From positions 1 to 64,000 of the forward strand of contig JALQPE010000020.1 in the NCBI GenBank assembly GCA_030407315.1: a stretch of DNA of 64,000 nt, in the 5' to 3' direction. A program made the position numbers and the translations under genes. The stretch is from Asparagopsis taxiformis (taxonomy: Eukaryota; Rhodophyta; Florideophyceae; Bonnemaisoniales; Bonnemaisoniaceae). Positions 20,292 to 29,420 of the stretch are shown one piece after another (the first letter of the stretch is position 1; the number at the start of each line of letters is the position of its first letter). A model generated the notes under the pieces. The model searched no databases, was not told where the DNA came from, and saw nothing but the letters and a program-made list of their open reading frames with translations.

Positions 20292-23200
20292 TCACGTTGT
20301 TGCTCGTCGCACGCGTGCGAAGTATCGAGAGACGCTCTCTTCAGATACGTTCCGGCGGGGCTCCCACGTAGGGTTACGATACCCGACCCACTTCACGAGG
20401 AAGTCTAACGTTCCGTCCTCGTTCACGCGGTGGTTGAGTAGGTCGTCTACTACATACGCCGGACCGTCGCGGTTCTTGTCGAGGTCTGCCTCGGTGGCAT
20501 CGTATGGCTCCGGCGGGGGCGCGTTCGCCGGCGTTGGCGCGTACGCAACGCGGTCCGAGTTGACACGTTCAACTACGTCTCCTCGTTGGATGACGAACGT
20601 TCGTACGTCGTTACGTAGTACGCGGAACGGTCCCAACGCGTGGTTGCCGAGCTTCGTGCCCTTCGTGGTCCCGTCCGTCGGGTCGATGAATACGTATTCT
20701 CCCGCGCGGATGTTTCGATTCGAGACACGGACTCGTTTGTCGAAATTTCGTTTATAACGTGCCTGCGCGGCCTTCAGCGTTCGATACGCGTTATCCATCG
20801 TTGTGGCGAGCTCACGAACGTAAGTGGCTCGCCCTCCCCCGTCGGGTAGTTCGCGGTTCGTTACCGACGTGTGTAGCGCCAACGGTGGCGGTGGATTCGT
20901 GAGAATCAAATCGAAGGGCGTCGTGCCCGTGCTCGAATGCACATGCGTGTTGTACGCAAACGTTAACGCCGATGCGTATCGATCCCAGTCGTTCTGGTTT
21001 TCGTTCACGTAATTGCGCAGCATCGCCAGGATCGTCCTGTTGTAGCGCTCCACCTGCCCGTTCGTTTGGGGGTGGTACGTCGACGTAAAGACGTTCGTTA
21101 CGCCAATCTCGTTGCAAACGCGCTGGAAGAACTTAGCAGCGAACTGCTTTCCGTTGTCGCTTATGAGCGTCCGTGGGGGTCCATACGAGAAGACCCACGC
21201 GTTGACGAACGCGCTCGCCACGTTGGCGGAATCGATATTACGTAGAGGTACGACTCTAGTCAGCTTCGTGAAGCGGTCCGTTATCACGAGGATAAATCGG
21301 TTACCACGCGTGGTCTTCGTAAGCGGACCTAGTATGTCGATACATAGGTCTCGCAGCGGCTCCGTAGCCGGAAATAAACGTAACGGGTTCGTCCGTTTGC
21401 GAAGCTTCACGCGGTTCTTCGCACATCCAACGCAGTTTCGTACCGTTGCGTGGATGTCGGCGGCCATCGCGGGCCAGTAGTACGTCCTCCGTAGGGTATA
21501 GTACATACGCGTTTGCCCGGGATGTCCAGCGAGGACGTGGTGGTGCGTTAACTCCAGCAGCCGCGGCCGTAACGAAGCCGGCACAACGATTTGTGTACGT
21601 TCCTCATCGTGAGGGTTCCGGCGTCGGAGTAGGCCATCGTGGCCTTCGAAGAATGCAGCGTCCTGCGTCTCGGACTGTCGTGTCAGTATCGTTTGACAGA
21701 ACGCGTCCTCGCGTTGAGCTTCGATAAGCTCGTCCCTCGTAATGGGAAGCTGAACGTCAGCTGGTGGCACGCGTGCCGAATCGTCTTCGGCAGCGCGCTG
21801 TTCGTCGAGGAAATCCGGTTCCTCGTCGAGAACGTCATCGAGCGACGCGTCGCGGTTGAACTCGAAGCCATCGTGGCCAGCCGTCGTGGCTGATGTTCGT
21901 TCATCACGAGTCTCGTTCGACGGGTCGTCGTGACCCCTGGCATTCGTTGCCTTTTTACGTACGGACGTCGTTCGTCCTTGCCCATTTCGTGTGGGTTGTC
22001 GCCGACTGCGAGTCGTCACGAGGACCGCGTCCCCGTACGATGGTACGTCATCGTCGACGGGTCGACCGTCGTCATACGTAGATATCACACGTGATAAAGC
22101 GTCAGGTACCTGGTGCACGCGCCCAGGCCTGTACGTAACTTCGAAATCGAATTCGGCAACGCGTAGCCTCCATCGTAGTAGTCGTCCGGACGCGTCCGTT
22201 AACGTCATCAGCCAACGTAAGGCTTCGTGATCCGTACGTACGGTAAATCGCTGACCCTCTACGTAGGGTCGGAGCGACGTTATCGCCCAGACGACGGAGT
22301 AACACTCGCGCTCCGTTGCCGAGTAACCGCGTTCGGTTTCGTTGAGGGTCTTCGACCAGTACCCAATCGGCACCCATTCGTTGGGCTTATCTTCGTTCTG
22401 CTGCTGGAGCAACGTAGCTCCCAGCTGATACGCCGACGCGTCGGTATCGATCATGAACGGACGTCCCGCCTTCGGAAGGTGCAATACTGGTGGCGACACC
22501 AGTATTGTCTTCAACGTTTCGAACGCATTCGTTTGCGCGTCCGTTGGATTCGTCCAATCGGGGGAAGCGTCCTTCTTCAACATCGTGTTGAGTGGCCGAG
22601 CGATCTCGGCATACGCCTTTACGAAACGGCGGTAAACGTTGGCCGCGCCCAAAAACGATCGACATTGCGTCTTGTCGCGTGGGAACGTAGCCGTACGAAA
22701 GGCTTCCTTGTTCCGTGCTGCGACGTGCAGCTTCCCTGGGGTAATCACGTGCCCCAGGTAGTCAACTCGTGGTTGAAAGAACGAGCACTTCGTGAGCTTT
22801 AACGTTACTCCCGCTGCGCGTAGCAGGGAAAGCACCTGGTCAACGTGACCCAGGTGAGACTCGAGGTCTTTCGAAAAGACGATTACGTCGTCTAAGTAGA
22901 CCAGGCACGATTGCCAACGTACTCCGGAGAGGATGATGTCCAACGTCCGCTGAAACGTAGCGGGGGCATTTCGTAGCCCGAATGGCATTCGCACGTAGCG
23001 ATACGTTCCCATGAAAGACGTAAACGTTGTCTTATCACGGTCCTCGGCGGAGACGGGCACTTGCCAGTAACCGGCGTTACAATCGAGTGTCGTGAAGATG
23101 GCGGCGTCGCCCAACGAATCGAGGCAGTCTTCCATACGAGGAAGCGGGTACGAATCAGCGATCGTTTTCGCGTTCAAACGCCTGTAGTCGACACAGAAAC

Positions 23201-24101
23201 GTAAGGATCCGTCCTTCTTCGGCACCAACACGATTGGTGACGCCCATTCGCTGGACGCGGGTTCGATAACCCCTTCGTTGAGCATCTTCGTGATCTGCTC
23301 CTCGGCTATCGTACGTAGAGCCGGACCCTGACGATAGGGCATTGAACGTATGGGCCGCGTGCCCGGTTCGAGTTCGATTCGATGCTCCGTAGCATTGATT
23401 TCGCCGAGGCGTCCGCTCGTCCACATTGACGAATGTGTAGCTAGCATCTCGTTGATGCGCTTTCGTAAATCCTCGTCGTCGAGGTGCGACAAATCGATTG
23501 TCGACTGCCAATCCGTGGCGGGGTCGTTCCCCTTTTCGTTGACCAACGGGTCTGGCGTTTCGTCGCCCAACCCGTTCGTAGTTGTCCGCGTCGTCGCGTC
23601 GACTAGCGGTAGGTTCAAAACCTTCGCGAGGGCTTCGCCGCCCTCACGCTTGAGTGGGACGATTCCCAACGGGGAGCGTACCGCGTACGCAATCGTCGCG
23701 CCTTTCGGCAATTCGCGGTCCTTCTTCGTGAAGTTCGACACGATAATAGAGAACGTCTCTCTCGGTCCTACGTCGACCACTCCGTTGGCTATGCGCAGCC
23801 CATGCCGGAATTGCACCGACGCTTTCGGTTCGAGGAACACGAGTCCGGTCGCATCCGTCGTCACGTTGACGGTCCGTTGCGACATCGCCGGTACACGCGT
23901 GTACTTCGTCAGGCGAACCGAGAACGTTCGGCTCGGCCTATTCGAGGCCGCGTTACGCTCGCGGCGTTCGGGTGTTCCACGTTTGGATTCGTCTCTTCCC
24001 CCTCCTCGTACGGAGTCGTCGTATCGCCCTCCGCGATAATGGGTATCGTATCCCCCGATGGAGGTCGATTGTCTGCGCTCGACAGCGTATAGCATCGACA
24101 T
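20292..24101 (-). CDS. Pol polyprotein: reverse transcriptase, RNase H, integrase, chromodomain
   Basis: 1269 codons, ATG at 24101. Reverse transcriptase lies at about 270-440 with the YLDD catalytic motif at 402-405. RNase H follows (IDTDAS near 551, TDHEALRW near 624). The integrase has an HHCC zinc-binding region (His853 to Cys893) and a D-D-E core (LCIDILG near 920, SDNGKQF near 983, GQVERYN near 1019). The C-terminal 50 residues form a chromodomain (LDFLVKWVGYRNPTWEP, 1232-1248), as in chromoviruses, where it directs integration to marked chromatin. The upstream protease frame is in a different phase, so Pol probably needs a frameshift for translation. No internal stop was seen. Confidence 0.95.
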   Translation of the reverse strand: MSMLYAVERRQSTSIGGYDTHYRGGRYDDSVRGGGRDESKRGTPERRERNAASNRPSRTFSVRLTKYTRVPAMSQRTVNVTTDATGLVFLEPKASVQFRHGLRIANGVVDVGPRETFSIIVSNFTKKDRELPKGATIAYAVRSPLGIVPLKREGGEALAKVLNLPLVDATTRTTTNGLGDETPDPLVNEKGNDPATDWQSTIDLSHLDDEDLRKRINEMLATHSSMWTSGRLGEINATEHRIELEPGTRPIRSMPYRQGPALRTIAEEQITKMLNEGVIEPASSEWASPIVLVPKKDGSLRFCVDYRRLNAKTIADSYPLPRMEDCLDSLGDAAIFTTLDCNAGYWQVPVSAEDRDKTTFTSFMGTYRYVRMPFGLRNAPATFQRTLDIILSGVRWQSCLVYLDDVIVFSKDLESHLGHVDQVLSLLRAAGVTLKLTKCSFFQPRVDYLGHVITPGKLHVAARNKEAFRTATFPRDKTQCRSFLGAANVYRRFVKAYAEIARPLNTMLKKDASPDWTNPTDAQTNAFETLKTILVSPPVLHLPKAGRPFMIDTDASAYQLGATLLQQQNEDKPNEWVPIGYWSKTLNETERGYSATERECYSVVWAITSLRPYVEGQRFTVRTDHEALRWLMTLTDASGRLLRWRLRVAEFDFEVTYRPGRVHQVPDALSRVISTYDDGRPVDDDVPSYGDAVLVTTRSRRQPTRNGQGRTTSVRKKATNARGHDDPSNETRDERTSATTAGHDGFEFNRDASLDDVLDEEPDFLDEQRAAEDDSARVPPADVQLPITRDELIEAQREDAFCQTILTRQSETQDAAFFEGHDGLLRRRNPHDEERTQIVVPASLRPRLLELTHHHVLAGHPGQTRMYYTLRRTYYWPAMAADIHATVRNCVGCAKNRVKLRKRTNPLRLFPATEPLRDLCIDILGPLTKTTRGNRFILVITDRFTKLTRVVPLRNIDSANVASAFVNAWVFSYGPPRTLISDNGKQFAAKFFQRVCNEIGVTNVFTSTYHPQTNGQVERYNRTILAMLRNYVNENQNDWDRYASALTFAYNTHVHSSTGTTPFDLILTNPPPPLALHTSVTNRELPDGGGRATYVRELATTMDNAYRTLKAAQARYKRNFDKRVRVSNRNIRAGEYVFIDPTDGTTKGTKLGNHALGPFRVLRNDVRTFVIQRGDVVERVNSDRVAYAPTPANAPPPEPYDATEADLDKNRDGPAYVVDDLLNHRVNEDGTLDFLVKWVGYRNPTWEPRRNVSEESVSRYFARVRRATT

Positions 24102-24879
24102 GCTTCGACATGAACGACGTACCCATTATAACGGGAACAGCCAGCGTGTTGGCTACGAAGAATTTTACGCGGAACAGCGAGTTCCCCAACCTGACACGAA
24201 GCAGGATGGCGCCTTCGATAGGCAAACGTCGCCCGTTGGCGTCTCCGAGCTTCGGTAGCTCTTCGTCACGTAGACAGCGGTCGACCCAGTCGTAGGGTAG
24301 TAAACTTGTTCGTATCAAGTTGTAGCCGCTGCACGTATCCATCGCGATGGTAATCGCCCTCATCACGTTGAGGTCTAGTCCGATCGTTCCGGACACGATA
24401 TAATGCTTCGACGCAAGTAGGCACGTATGCCCGTCGAGGACCAACGGTTCGGTCCTGACCGGCGCGCGGTCTACGTCTTCGCTAGCGGTTCGTCGCTTCA
24501 TCGTGTGAGCCCGTATGGCTTCTTTTGCGTCGACACGCTTCGTATAAGCCGCGTGTTTGGCTTTCTCGCGCTCGGAAGCGTCGTGCTTCCGGGTAGCGCG
24601 TCTCGCTCGTCTGCGAGGCTTCCTCTTCGTGTGAGGTTCGTTCGTCCCGTCGGACTTCGTTTCTTCCCCCACGTCGGGTGTCGTGTGACTCGAGTTGGCC
24701 TTCGCGGCCGTGAGCTTTACGTAACTCTCGTTCATCGGTGAGCCTGCGGAGGACCAATCATCGACGTCGGTCGTCCCCCTTTTACGTAAGGGTTCAGGCG
24801 ATGTGGGTGGCTCGTGACCTACATCGCCTGGTCGTTTCCCGGCGCGGGGCCGTTCGACACGTCGTCGTCGTGAGCCCAC
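23953..24879 (-). CDS. Aspartic protease frame of the gypsy element
   Basis: Open from 24879 with no ATG at its start; it overlaps the end of gag by 61 bp and the start of pol by 149 bp. A basic N-terminal half is followed by an A2-type retropepsin region: AITIAMDTCSGYNLIR, where the catalytic Asp-Thr is followed by Cys rather than the usual Gly, and IMGTSFMSKHVDAI at the C-terminal flap-proximal end. Relative to gag it lies in the -1 phase and relative to pol in the +1 phase. It is likely made only as part of a fusion. Confidence 0.75.
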   Translation of the reverse strand: MGSRRRRVERPRAGKRPGDVGHEPPTSPEPLRKRGTTDVDDWSSAGSPMNESYVKLTAAKANSSHTTPDVGEETKSDGTNEPHTKRKPRRRARRATRKHDASEREKAKHAAYTKRVDAKEAIRAHTMKRRTASEDVDRAPVRTEPLVLDGHTCLLASKHYIVSGTIGLDLNVMRAITIAMDTCSGYNLIRTSLLPYDWVDRCLRDEELPKLGDANGRRLPIEGAILLRVRLGNSLFRVKFFVANTLAVPVIMGTSFMSKHVDAIRCRAQTIDLHRGIRYPLSRRAIRRLRTRRGKRRIQTWNTRTPRA

Positions 24880-27221
24880 GAAGCTCGTTCGTCATCGTGA
24901 CTCGTTTCCACCTCGAGTGGTGTTTCGTCAGCGGAGGTCGTCACGTAGACTCCGCTGCGGCCATTACGCTGGCCATTTCGTTCGTTCGCCCACGGGCGGG
25001 GGTCACGTCGGTCATTACGAAAGTCGCCGCGGCGCCTGTCGAAGGGCCTTCCCCCGTCACGATTGGGGTTTCGGAGTATCGTAGGCGGCGTGCCGTACCT
25101 CCGCGGGGTCACGTTCCCTCGCTCATCAGGTCGTTCCTGGTGACGCTTGGCCATTCGTTGGCGGAAGTACTCAGCCTGACGTGGGTTGCTCTTCACGTGG
25201 AAGAGGTAGTACTTGTACGCGAAAAAGATCCGTTGATCTGGCGTCAGACGCGGACACGTAAACGTCGAGTGGCCATCTTCGCGGCATGACCAACACGACA
25301 GCGTCCAGTAATCATTCGGGATTACGGAGTGCGCCAATTGCGTCTGCTCGCTCGTGAGCTTCGGCACGTCCTCGCATGGACGGTTCAATCGAGCTTCGAG
25401 CTCGTCCGGCTTTTCGTTTGCCGTTTTCGTATCGTTGGGCGGCGGCCCGTTCGTGAAGAGGATCGCCTCCAAATTCTCGGCAACGTGAACCGCAGCGAGC
25501 GACACGTCGTCGTCGTCCCTCGCGGGGATGTTCGGGTTACCATCGTGGTAACTGGGCTCGCTAGCCCGTTCATTACGTAAGTACGCGGACTCATCGTAGT
25601 CCGCGAACTTCCTCGACTCGTGGTCGGAAATAGCCAACGTAGGCTTCACCGGAAACCGCACTTTCGGTTTCGCGGCTGACGCGACAGCTGCCGTACGTGC
25701 ACGGAAGGTCGTTCCTTCGGCCGTCGCCAATCGTCTCACAACGGTGAGGTCGTTCCTCTCTCGTTCGGGGAGTGACCGGAGTCGTTCCGTCACGGCTGCC
25801 CGCGTCGAGGGCAGCAAACCACGTACGTAGTGGTGAACGAGGAGTCGATCCGTAAACACGTAGTTACACGCCCGCGTGGCGGTGTCGAGTCTATCAGCGT
25901 ACTGATTCTCGTCCTCGTTAGGACTCTGCGTGATCATCGTGACCTTTTCGTAGGCCTCCTGCAGCACGTCGTCTTGCAGGTATCGTTTGATCAACGCGTT
26001 GATTACGTGAGGCCACGAGAACCTCTTCGTCGGATCAGTCGTGATCACGCCAGTCGTACACTGGGAATCGTAGAACCGTCGGGCGTCCCCTTCGAGGAAG
26101 AAGTGCAGCGCACGTACTGCCACTCCCTCGCACACTCCGAGTGTGCTGAACCCATCACGTATTTGGGCGAGGAATCCGAGTAACGTAATCGGATTCCGGC
26201 CGGAGAACGGCTTTAACGTAGGGAAAAGTCCCTCCAGCTCACGTTTGAGCTTATGTACGCTTTGACTCTCGTTCACGTAGAGATGTTCACGTACATCGTT
26301 AAGTCGGTACATGCGGTACGACACCACGTTCGCAAATGCGTCGAGCATTGTCGTGTGCTCTGCCAACGCGTGGCAAACGGGTCCGAGGGCGTTCCCTGGT
26401 AAGCGTACCGCGTCGGCACGTTCGTTTTCGTGGACTCGCGTGTCCGTCGTGCCGAACGTACCCAGCCACGGAATGTACGTCTCACGTGGCGGGGGAGCTC
26501 TCGTATCGAATTGCGCAGCTCGTGCTGCGTCCGCCGACCGCGCGTGGTCTGGCGTATCGTTAAAACGTAATTGCCTTCGTGGCGTCTCGTTGGGGTTGGC
26601 GATGGCTCGTTGCACTGTCGCCCCCCTTCCGTACGTTGTCGGGGTCGTCGGACCGGGTGTTGGTGGGTATCCTCCCGGAACGGCCGGGGAGGATTGCGAG
26701 TTATAGGCGCGCGAGCCTTCGTAATTCGGATCGCTTCCGCTCGGCGGAGCGGAACGTCCGGCGACGATTTCGTTGAATACTACGACAAACGAGTCGAGTC
26801 TTCCCTCCACGGCGGAGAGGCGGTTTCGTAAATCTTCGTTTTCCCGTTCGAGGGTCGCTGAGCGTTCACGTAACGCACGAGCTTCGCGCTCCGAGACTCC
26901 GAGTCTCTGCCTTACGGCTTCGTCGACGGCCGCGTCGCTCGCCCTTTCGATGTGACCTCGAAGGTCTTCGTACACTACACGTAGTGCCGTGGGAGTCACG
27001 TTCCCTTCGTTGAGCTGACCGCGCGTTGCGGGGTCCATACTCACGGACTCAAACGGGCTTACCGTACGTGGTAGCTGGCCGATCGCCTCGATATCCGGCG
27101 GGATAGATCGATCAGTCGCGAAGATCGCTTCTGCTGACAAGGCCACGTCGGCTTCGGCGTCCGCTGACGTTGGCAACGGTTGCCTGGGCGACGCGCTGGA
27201 ATTCGACACAGCGTAATTCAT
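24819..27221 (-). CDS. Gag structural protein
   Basis: 800 aa from the ATG at 27221 (the open frame extends 18 codons further upstream without ATG). The N-terminal region carries heptad-rich helices (REARALRERSATLERENEDL), then a gag capsid-like middle region with an FSWPHVINALIKRY segment, and a CCHC zinc knuckle C-x2-C-x4-H-x4-C at about 643-656 (CWSCREDGHSTFTC). The C-terminal tail is Arg/Asp-rich. It packages element RNA into particles. It ends with TAG at 24819 inside the protease frame. Confidence 0.85.
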   Translation of the reverse strand: MNYAVSNSSASPRQPLPTSADAEADVALSAEAIFATDRSIPPDIEAIGQLPRTVSPFESVSMDPATRGQLNEGNVTPTALRVVYEDLRGHIERASDAAVDEAVRQRLGVSEREARALRERSATLERENEDLRNRLSAVEGRLDSFVVVFNEIVAGRSAPPSGSDPNYEGSRAYNSQSSPAVPGGYPPTPGPTTPTTYGRGATVQRAIANPNETPRRQLRFNDTPDHARSADAARAAQFDTRAPPPRETYIPWLGTFGTTDTRVHENERADAVRLPGNALGPVCHALAEHTTMLDAFANVVSYRMYRLNDVREHLYVNESQSVHKLKRELEGLFPTLKPFSGRNPITLLGFLAQIRDGFSTLGVCEGVAVRALHFFLEGDARRFYDSQCTTGVITTDPTKRFSWPHVINALIKRYLQDDVLQEAYEKVTMITQSPNEDENQYADRLDTATRACNYVFTDRLLVHHYVRGLLPSTRAAVTERLRSLPERERNDLTVVRRLATAEGTTFRARTAAVASAAKPKVRFPVKPTLAISDHESRKFADYDESAYLRNERASEPSYHDGNPNIPARDDDDVSLAAVHVAENLEAILFTNGPPPNDTKTANEKPDELEARLNRPCEDVPKLTSEQTQLAHSVIPNDYWTLSCWSCREDGHSTFTCPRLTPDQRIFFAYKYYLFHVKSNPRQAEYFRQRMAKRHQERPDERGNVTPRRYGTPPTILRNPNRDGGRPFDRRRGDFRNDRRDPRPWANERNGQRNGRSGVYVTTSADETPLEVETSHDDERASWAHDDDVSNGPAPGNDQAM

Positions 27222-27306
27222 AGACCGTCGTCTGTAGCGTAGCACGTAGCTTTTCGTTAACGTAAAAGAGCTCAACCTCGTTGGTTGTCGTTATGCTCGT
27301 AGCAAC

Positions 27307-27325
27307 TTCTAGGTCGAGAGACCAG
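27307..27325 (-). promoter_or_regulatory. Candidate primer-binding site
   Basis: On the minus strand, one base after the 5' LTR, TGGTCTCTCGACC begins with the TGG expected to pair with the CCA end of a tRNA primer. I could not assign the tRNA. Confidence 0.5.
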
Positions 27326-27989
27326 TGTGGAACGATAGTTCGTTAGACGTAGTAGCTGGTACGAGCCAGTGGACACGCTGTCCTTACGAAACGAAACGAG
27401 CAGTCCACCCGCTGGTGTTTGACTGTATTGTTAGAACGGTAGAAGGTAGAGTGGTTAGCGAGTAGACACGAGCGTCACGACGCAACAATCCACGCGAGGA
27501 TTACGTTAGCACACGAGGTGGTACGTCACCGGAGGCGCTCTCGACCAAGCCCGGAGGCACTACACGCAATCAGCCTTACGTGCGGCGATGGGTAGGGAGT
27601 ACGCAGCTCGACGGAGACGAAGCCTCGTTAGGCAAAACGTAAACGTAAACGTAGAAGTCAGTCGTAGACTAGAGCCGTTGCTCGATCGTTGTCTTGTCCC
27701 CTTTCCCTCCCGGCACGATGCCAATACCTATATGGCCACGATGGCATCGCTTTACAGTGTAAACACTGTTCGTAACGTCCCCGAATGGGAAAGGACCTTG
27801 TGGGTCACACGTAGGGACCCGTTGGTCCGTTGGCCGTTGCCAGTACGTTCGTTGCACACGTGTGCCGGTTGCGCGCGCGCATGCGCCAGCAATGTTCGTG
27901 CATTGCTGTCGCCGGTCGTGTCCGCCGAGATTCGAATTCCGCGGAAAAACGTAAATATTTGCAATTTCGGAATTGCCACGTATACTACA
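27326..27989 (-). repeat. 5' LTR of the gypsy element
   Basis: 664 bp, TGT...ACA bounded. It carries the promoter for the minus-strand transcript in principle, though no clear TATA box stands out. Nearly identical to the 3' LTR. Confidence 0.95.
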
Positions 27990-27994
27990 CTGCT
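27990..27994 (+). repeat. Target-site duplication (right), CTGCT
   Basis: Second copy of the 5-mer found at 16901-16905. Removing the element and one copy would restore continuous flanking sequence. Confidence 0.9.
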
Positions 27995-28061
27995 ATTTCT
28001 ACCAACGAGACATACGGGGTGTCAACTCGGCAATCGTATATGATTTGGGTGCTAAATTTAT

Positions 28062-28450
28062 TCAAGAGACGAATGGGCTTCGAAAAGGAGCCCAACAACG
28101 TCTTCTTGTGATCCATGGGTATAGGACTGCTCTATTCTTCTCCAGGCTTCCACCATAGCCTCCTCCACCACCTCCGTTAATGGATCGAATATCCGAACCG
28201 CACCTCAACATGCTTTTCTTCTCATCCATGGGTACTGACATCTCCGAGATGTGAGTCACATGTTCTCCAGGCTTGCACCGTAGCCGCCTCCTCCGCCTCC
28301 GTTAATGGCAACAATATCCGAACCGGACCTCAACATGTTTTTCTTCTCATCCGTGGGTACTGACATCTCACATGTTCAACATGTGAGATGTCAGTACCGG
28401 AGAAGTTCTCCAGGCTTCCTCCGTAGCCACCTCCTCCACCTCCGTCTGTG
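28062..28450 (-). pseudogene. Remnant of a Gly-rich tandem-repeat coding sequence
   Basis: Two full units and a partial third on the minus strand. Each reads approximately SVPxDEKKxMLRxGSDI, then about two variable residues, ING6YGxSLE. The unit is about 38 codons. Between units the frame is broken by stop codons and a perfect hairpin (28356-28398). The repeat suggests a structural or low-complexity protein whose gene has decayed or been fragmented. No family was recognised. Confidence 0.5.
28356..28398. repeat. Perfect 43-nt hairpin
   Basis: Two 21-nt arms (GGTACTGACATCTCACATGTT and its exact complement) around one C. The left arm copies the sequence present in the neighbouring repeat unit near 28228, so the right arm looks like an inverted templated duplication of it. 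Confidence 0.9.
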
Positions 28451-28459
28451 AGAATCAAC

Positions 28460-28980
28460 ACAACATCACCACTGCGTCTTACCTCACATCCAAATCTCTT
28501 CGGGATGAAAACGGACGGACGACATAGGGTTTGTAGACGTTTAGAATCTTGTTAGAAAAAAGTAAACGAAAGAGAACTTCTCTTTCATTGAATGATATCT
28601 CGTCCCTGTCGCAATATGTTCCATTTTCATTTTCTCGGGTTGCACACCCATCATGGGTGATCAAGGCCTGGATCGAACCCTCCGAGGGTCTTCGATGGAT
28701 AGGACAGATAGTGGAAGGCTTTTAAGCCTGTGACCAAGCGGCTATTGATTGGTTGGAGGAAGGAAATTACAGAGGAAATATAGCTGAGTACGGTGCTCGC
28801 GATAGCTGTTAGGTTAGAGTCAAATATGTTTTTCGATTATTTTTCGTACGGAAATGCCTTGGAAAAGACGATGCTTTGTCGTTCTCTTGGAGGGAGTCCG
28901 TTGCATTGCACTAAATTCGAGAGCATCGTCATGAAGGAGAGGATTCTTTCTGCTTGTTAGAATCGGTTTAGAGCAGATAG
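28460..28980. other. Spacer with no recognised feature
   Basis: Between the Gly-rich remnant and the right arm. No gene or RNA supported. It contains a short Thr/Arg-rich frame on the minus strand that I do not credit. Confidence 0.4.
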
Positions 28981-28982
28981 CT

Positions 28983-29158
28983 AATGCATTACTGGCCAGC
29001 CCAGAAATTGTAGAATTTCGGGCAGCAAAAATATTGTAAAAAACCTTGATTTCAGTGGGTCGATTGTGCCGTACGGCACACCCCCATCTCAAAAACATGT
29101 TCACATGTGCATGTTTTTGAGAATAGCCCAAATTTTAATTCAAATCATGGTGTCTAAT
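28983..29158 (-). repeat. Double-palindrome block, copy 7 (inverted)
   Basis: Inner end of the right 2-kb arm, pairing with copy 1. It retains the 34-nt hairpin and GTGCCGTACGGCAC; the inner segment is more diverged and shorter than in the other copies. Confidence 0.9.
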
Positions 29159-29342
29159 TTGGCCACAACGGCCCCTGGCACCGGCCACCGCCCCGAGTGG
29201 GGTTGTCACTGGCTTCTGTAAGCACTAACTGTAAGGCTAAATGGCGCCTAACGACGGGTCGATTTCAGGCTCAATACGCCAGGGACAGGTCTTGGTCCTT
29301 GTTCCATCATGGTCCCGCCCCACTCTCTCACGACCAACCTGA

Positions 29343-29420
29343 AATGGACGTCCGGTGGATGTCCAGCTCGATTGCACTGCTGGCCAGCCCAGAAATTCTA
29401 AAATTTCCGAAAAATCAATT
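29343..29420 (-). repeat. Partial block in right arm
   Basis: Inverted counterpart of the partial unit at 2205-2287, with the GGACGTCC core and the CTGGCCAGCCCAGAAATTCT segment. Confidence 0.8.

Larger units (their letters stand above)
16906..27989 (-). mobile_element. Intact Ty3/gypsy LTR retrotransposon with chromodomain
   Basis: An 11.1-kb element in minus orientation. It has two LTRs (16906-17568 and 27326-27989) that differ by one visible single-base indel, TGT...ACA termini, and a 5-bp target duplication CTGCT at 16901-16905 and 27990-27994. Internal order on the minus strand is gag, protease, then reverse transcriptase-RNase H-integrase-chromodomain, the Ty3/gypsy order. The near-identical LTRs mean a recent insertion. 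A 2.7-kb non-coding tract separates pol from the 3' LTR. Confidence 0.95.

Noticed and set aside
23350..24039. 229-codon plus-strand frame antisense to pol
   Set aside because: Mirror frame of strongly coding sequence; no domain features.
28650..28720. Possible tRNA T-arm (GGATCGAACCCTCC)
   Set aside because: No matching anticodon and acceptor stems could be folded around it.
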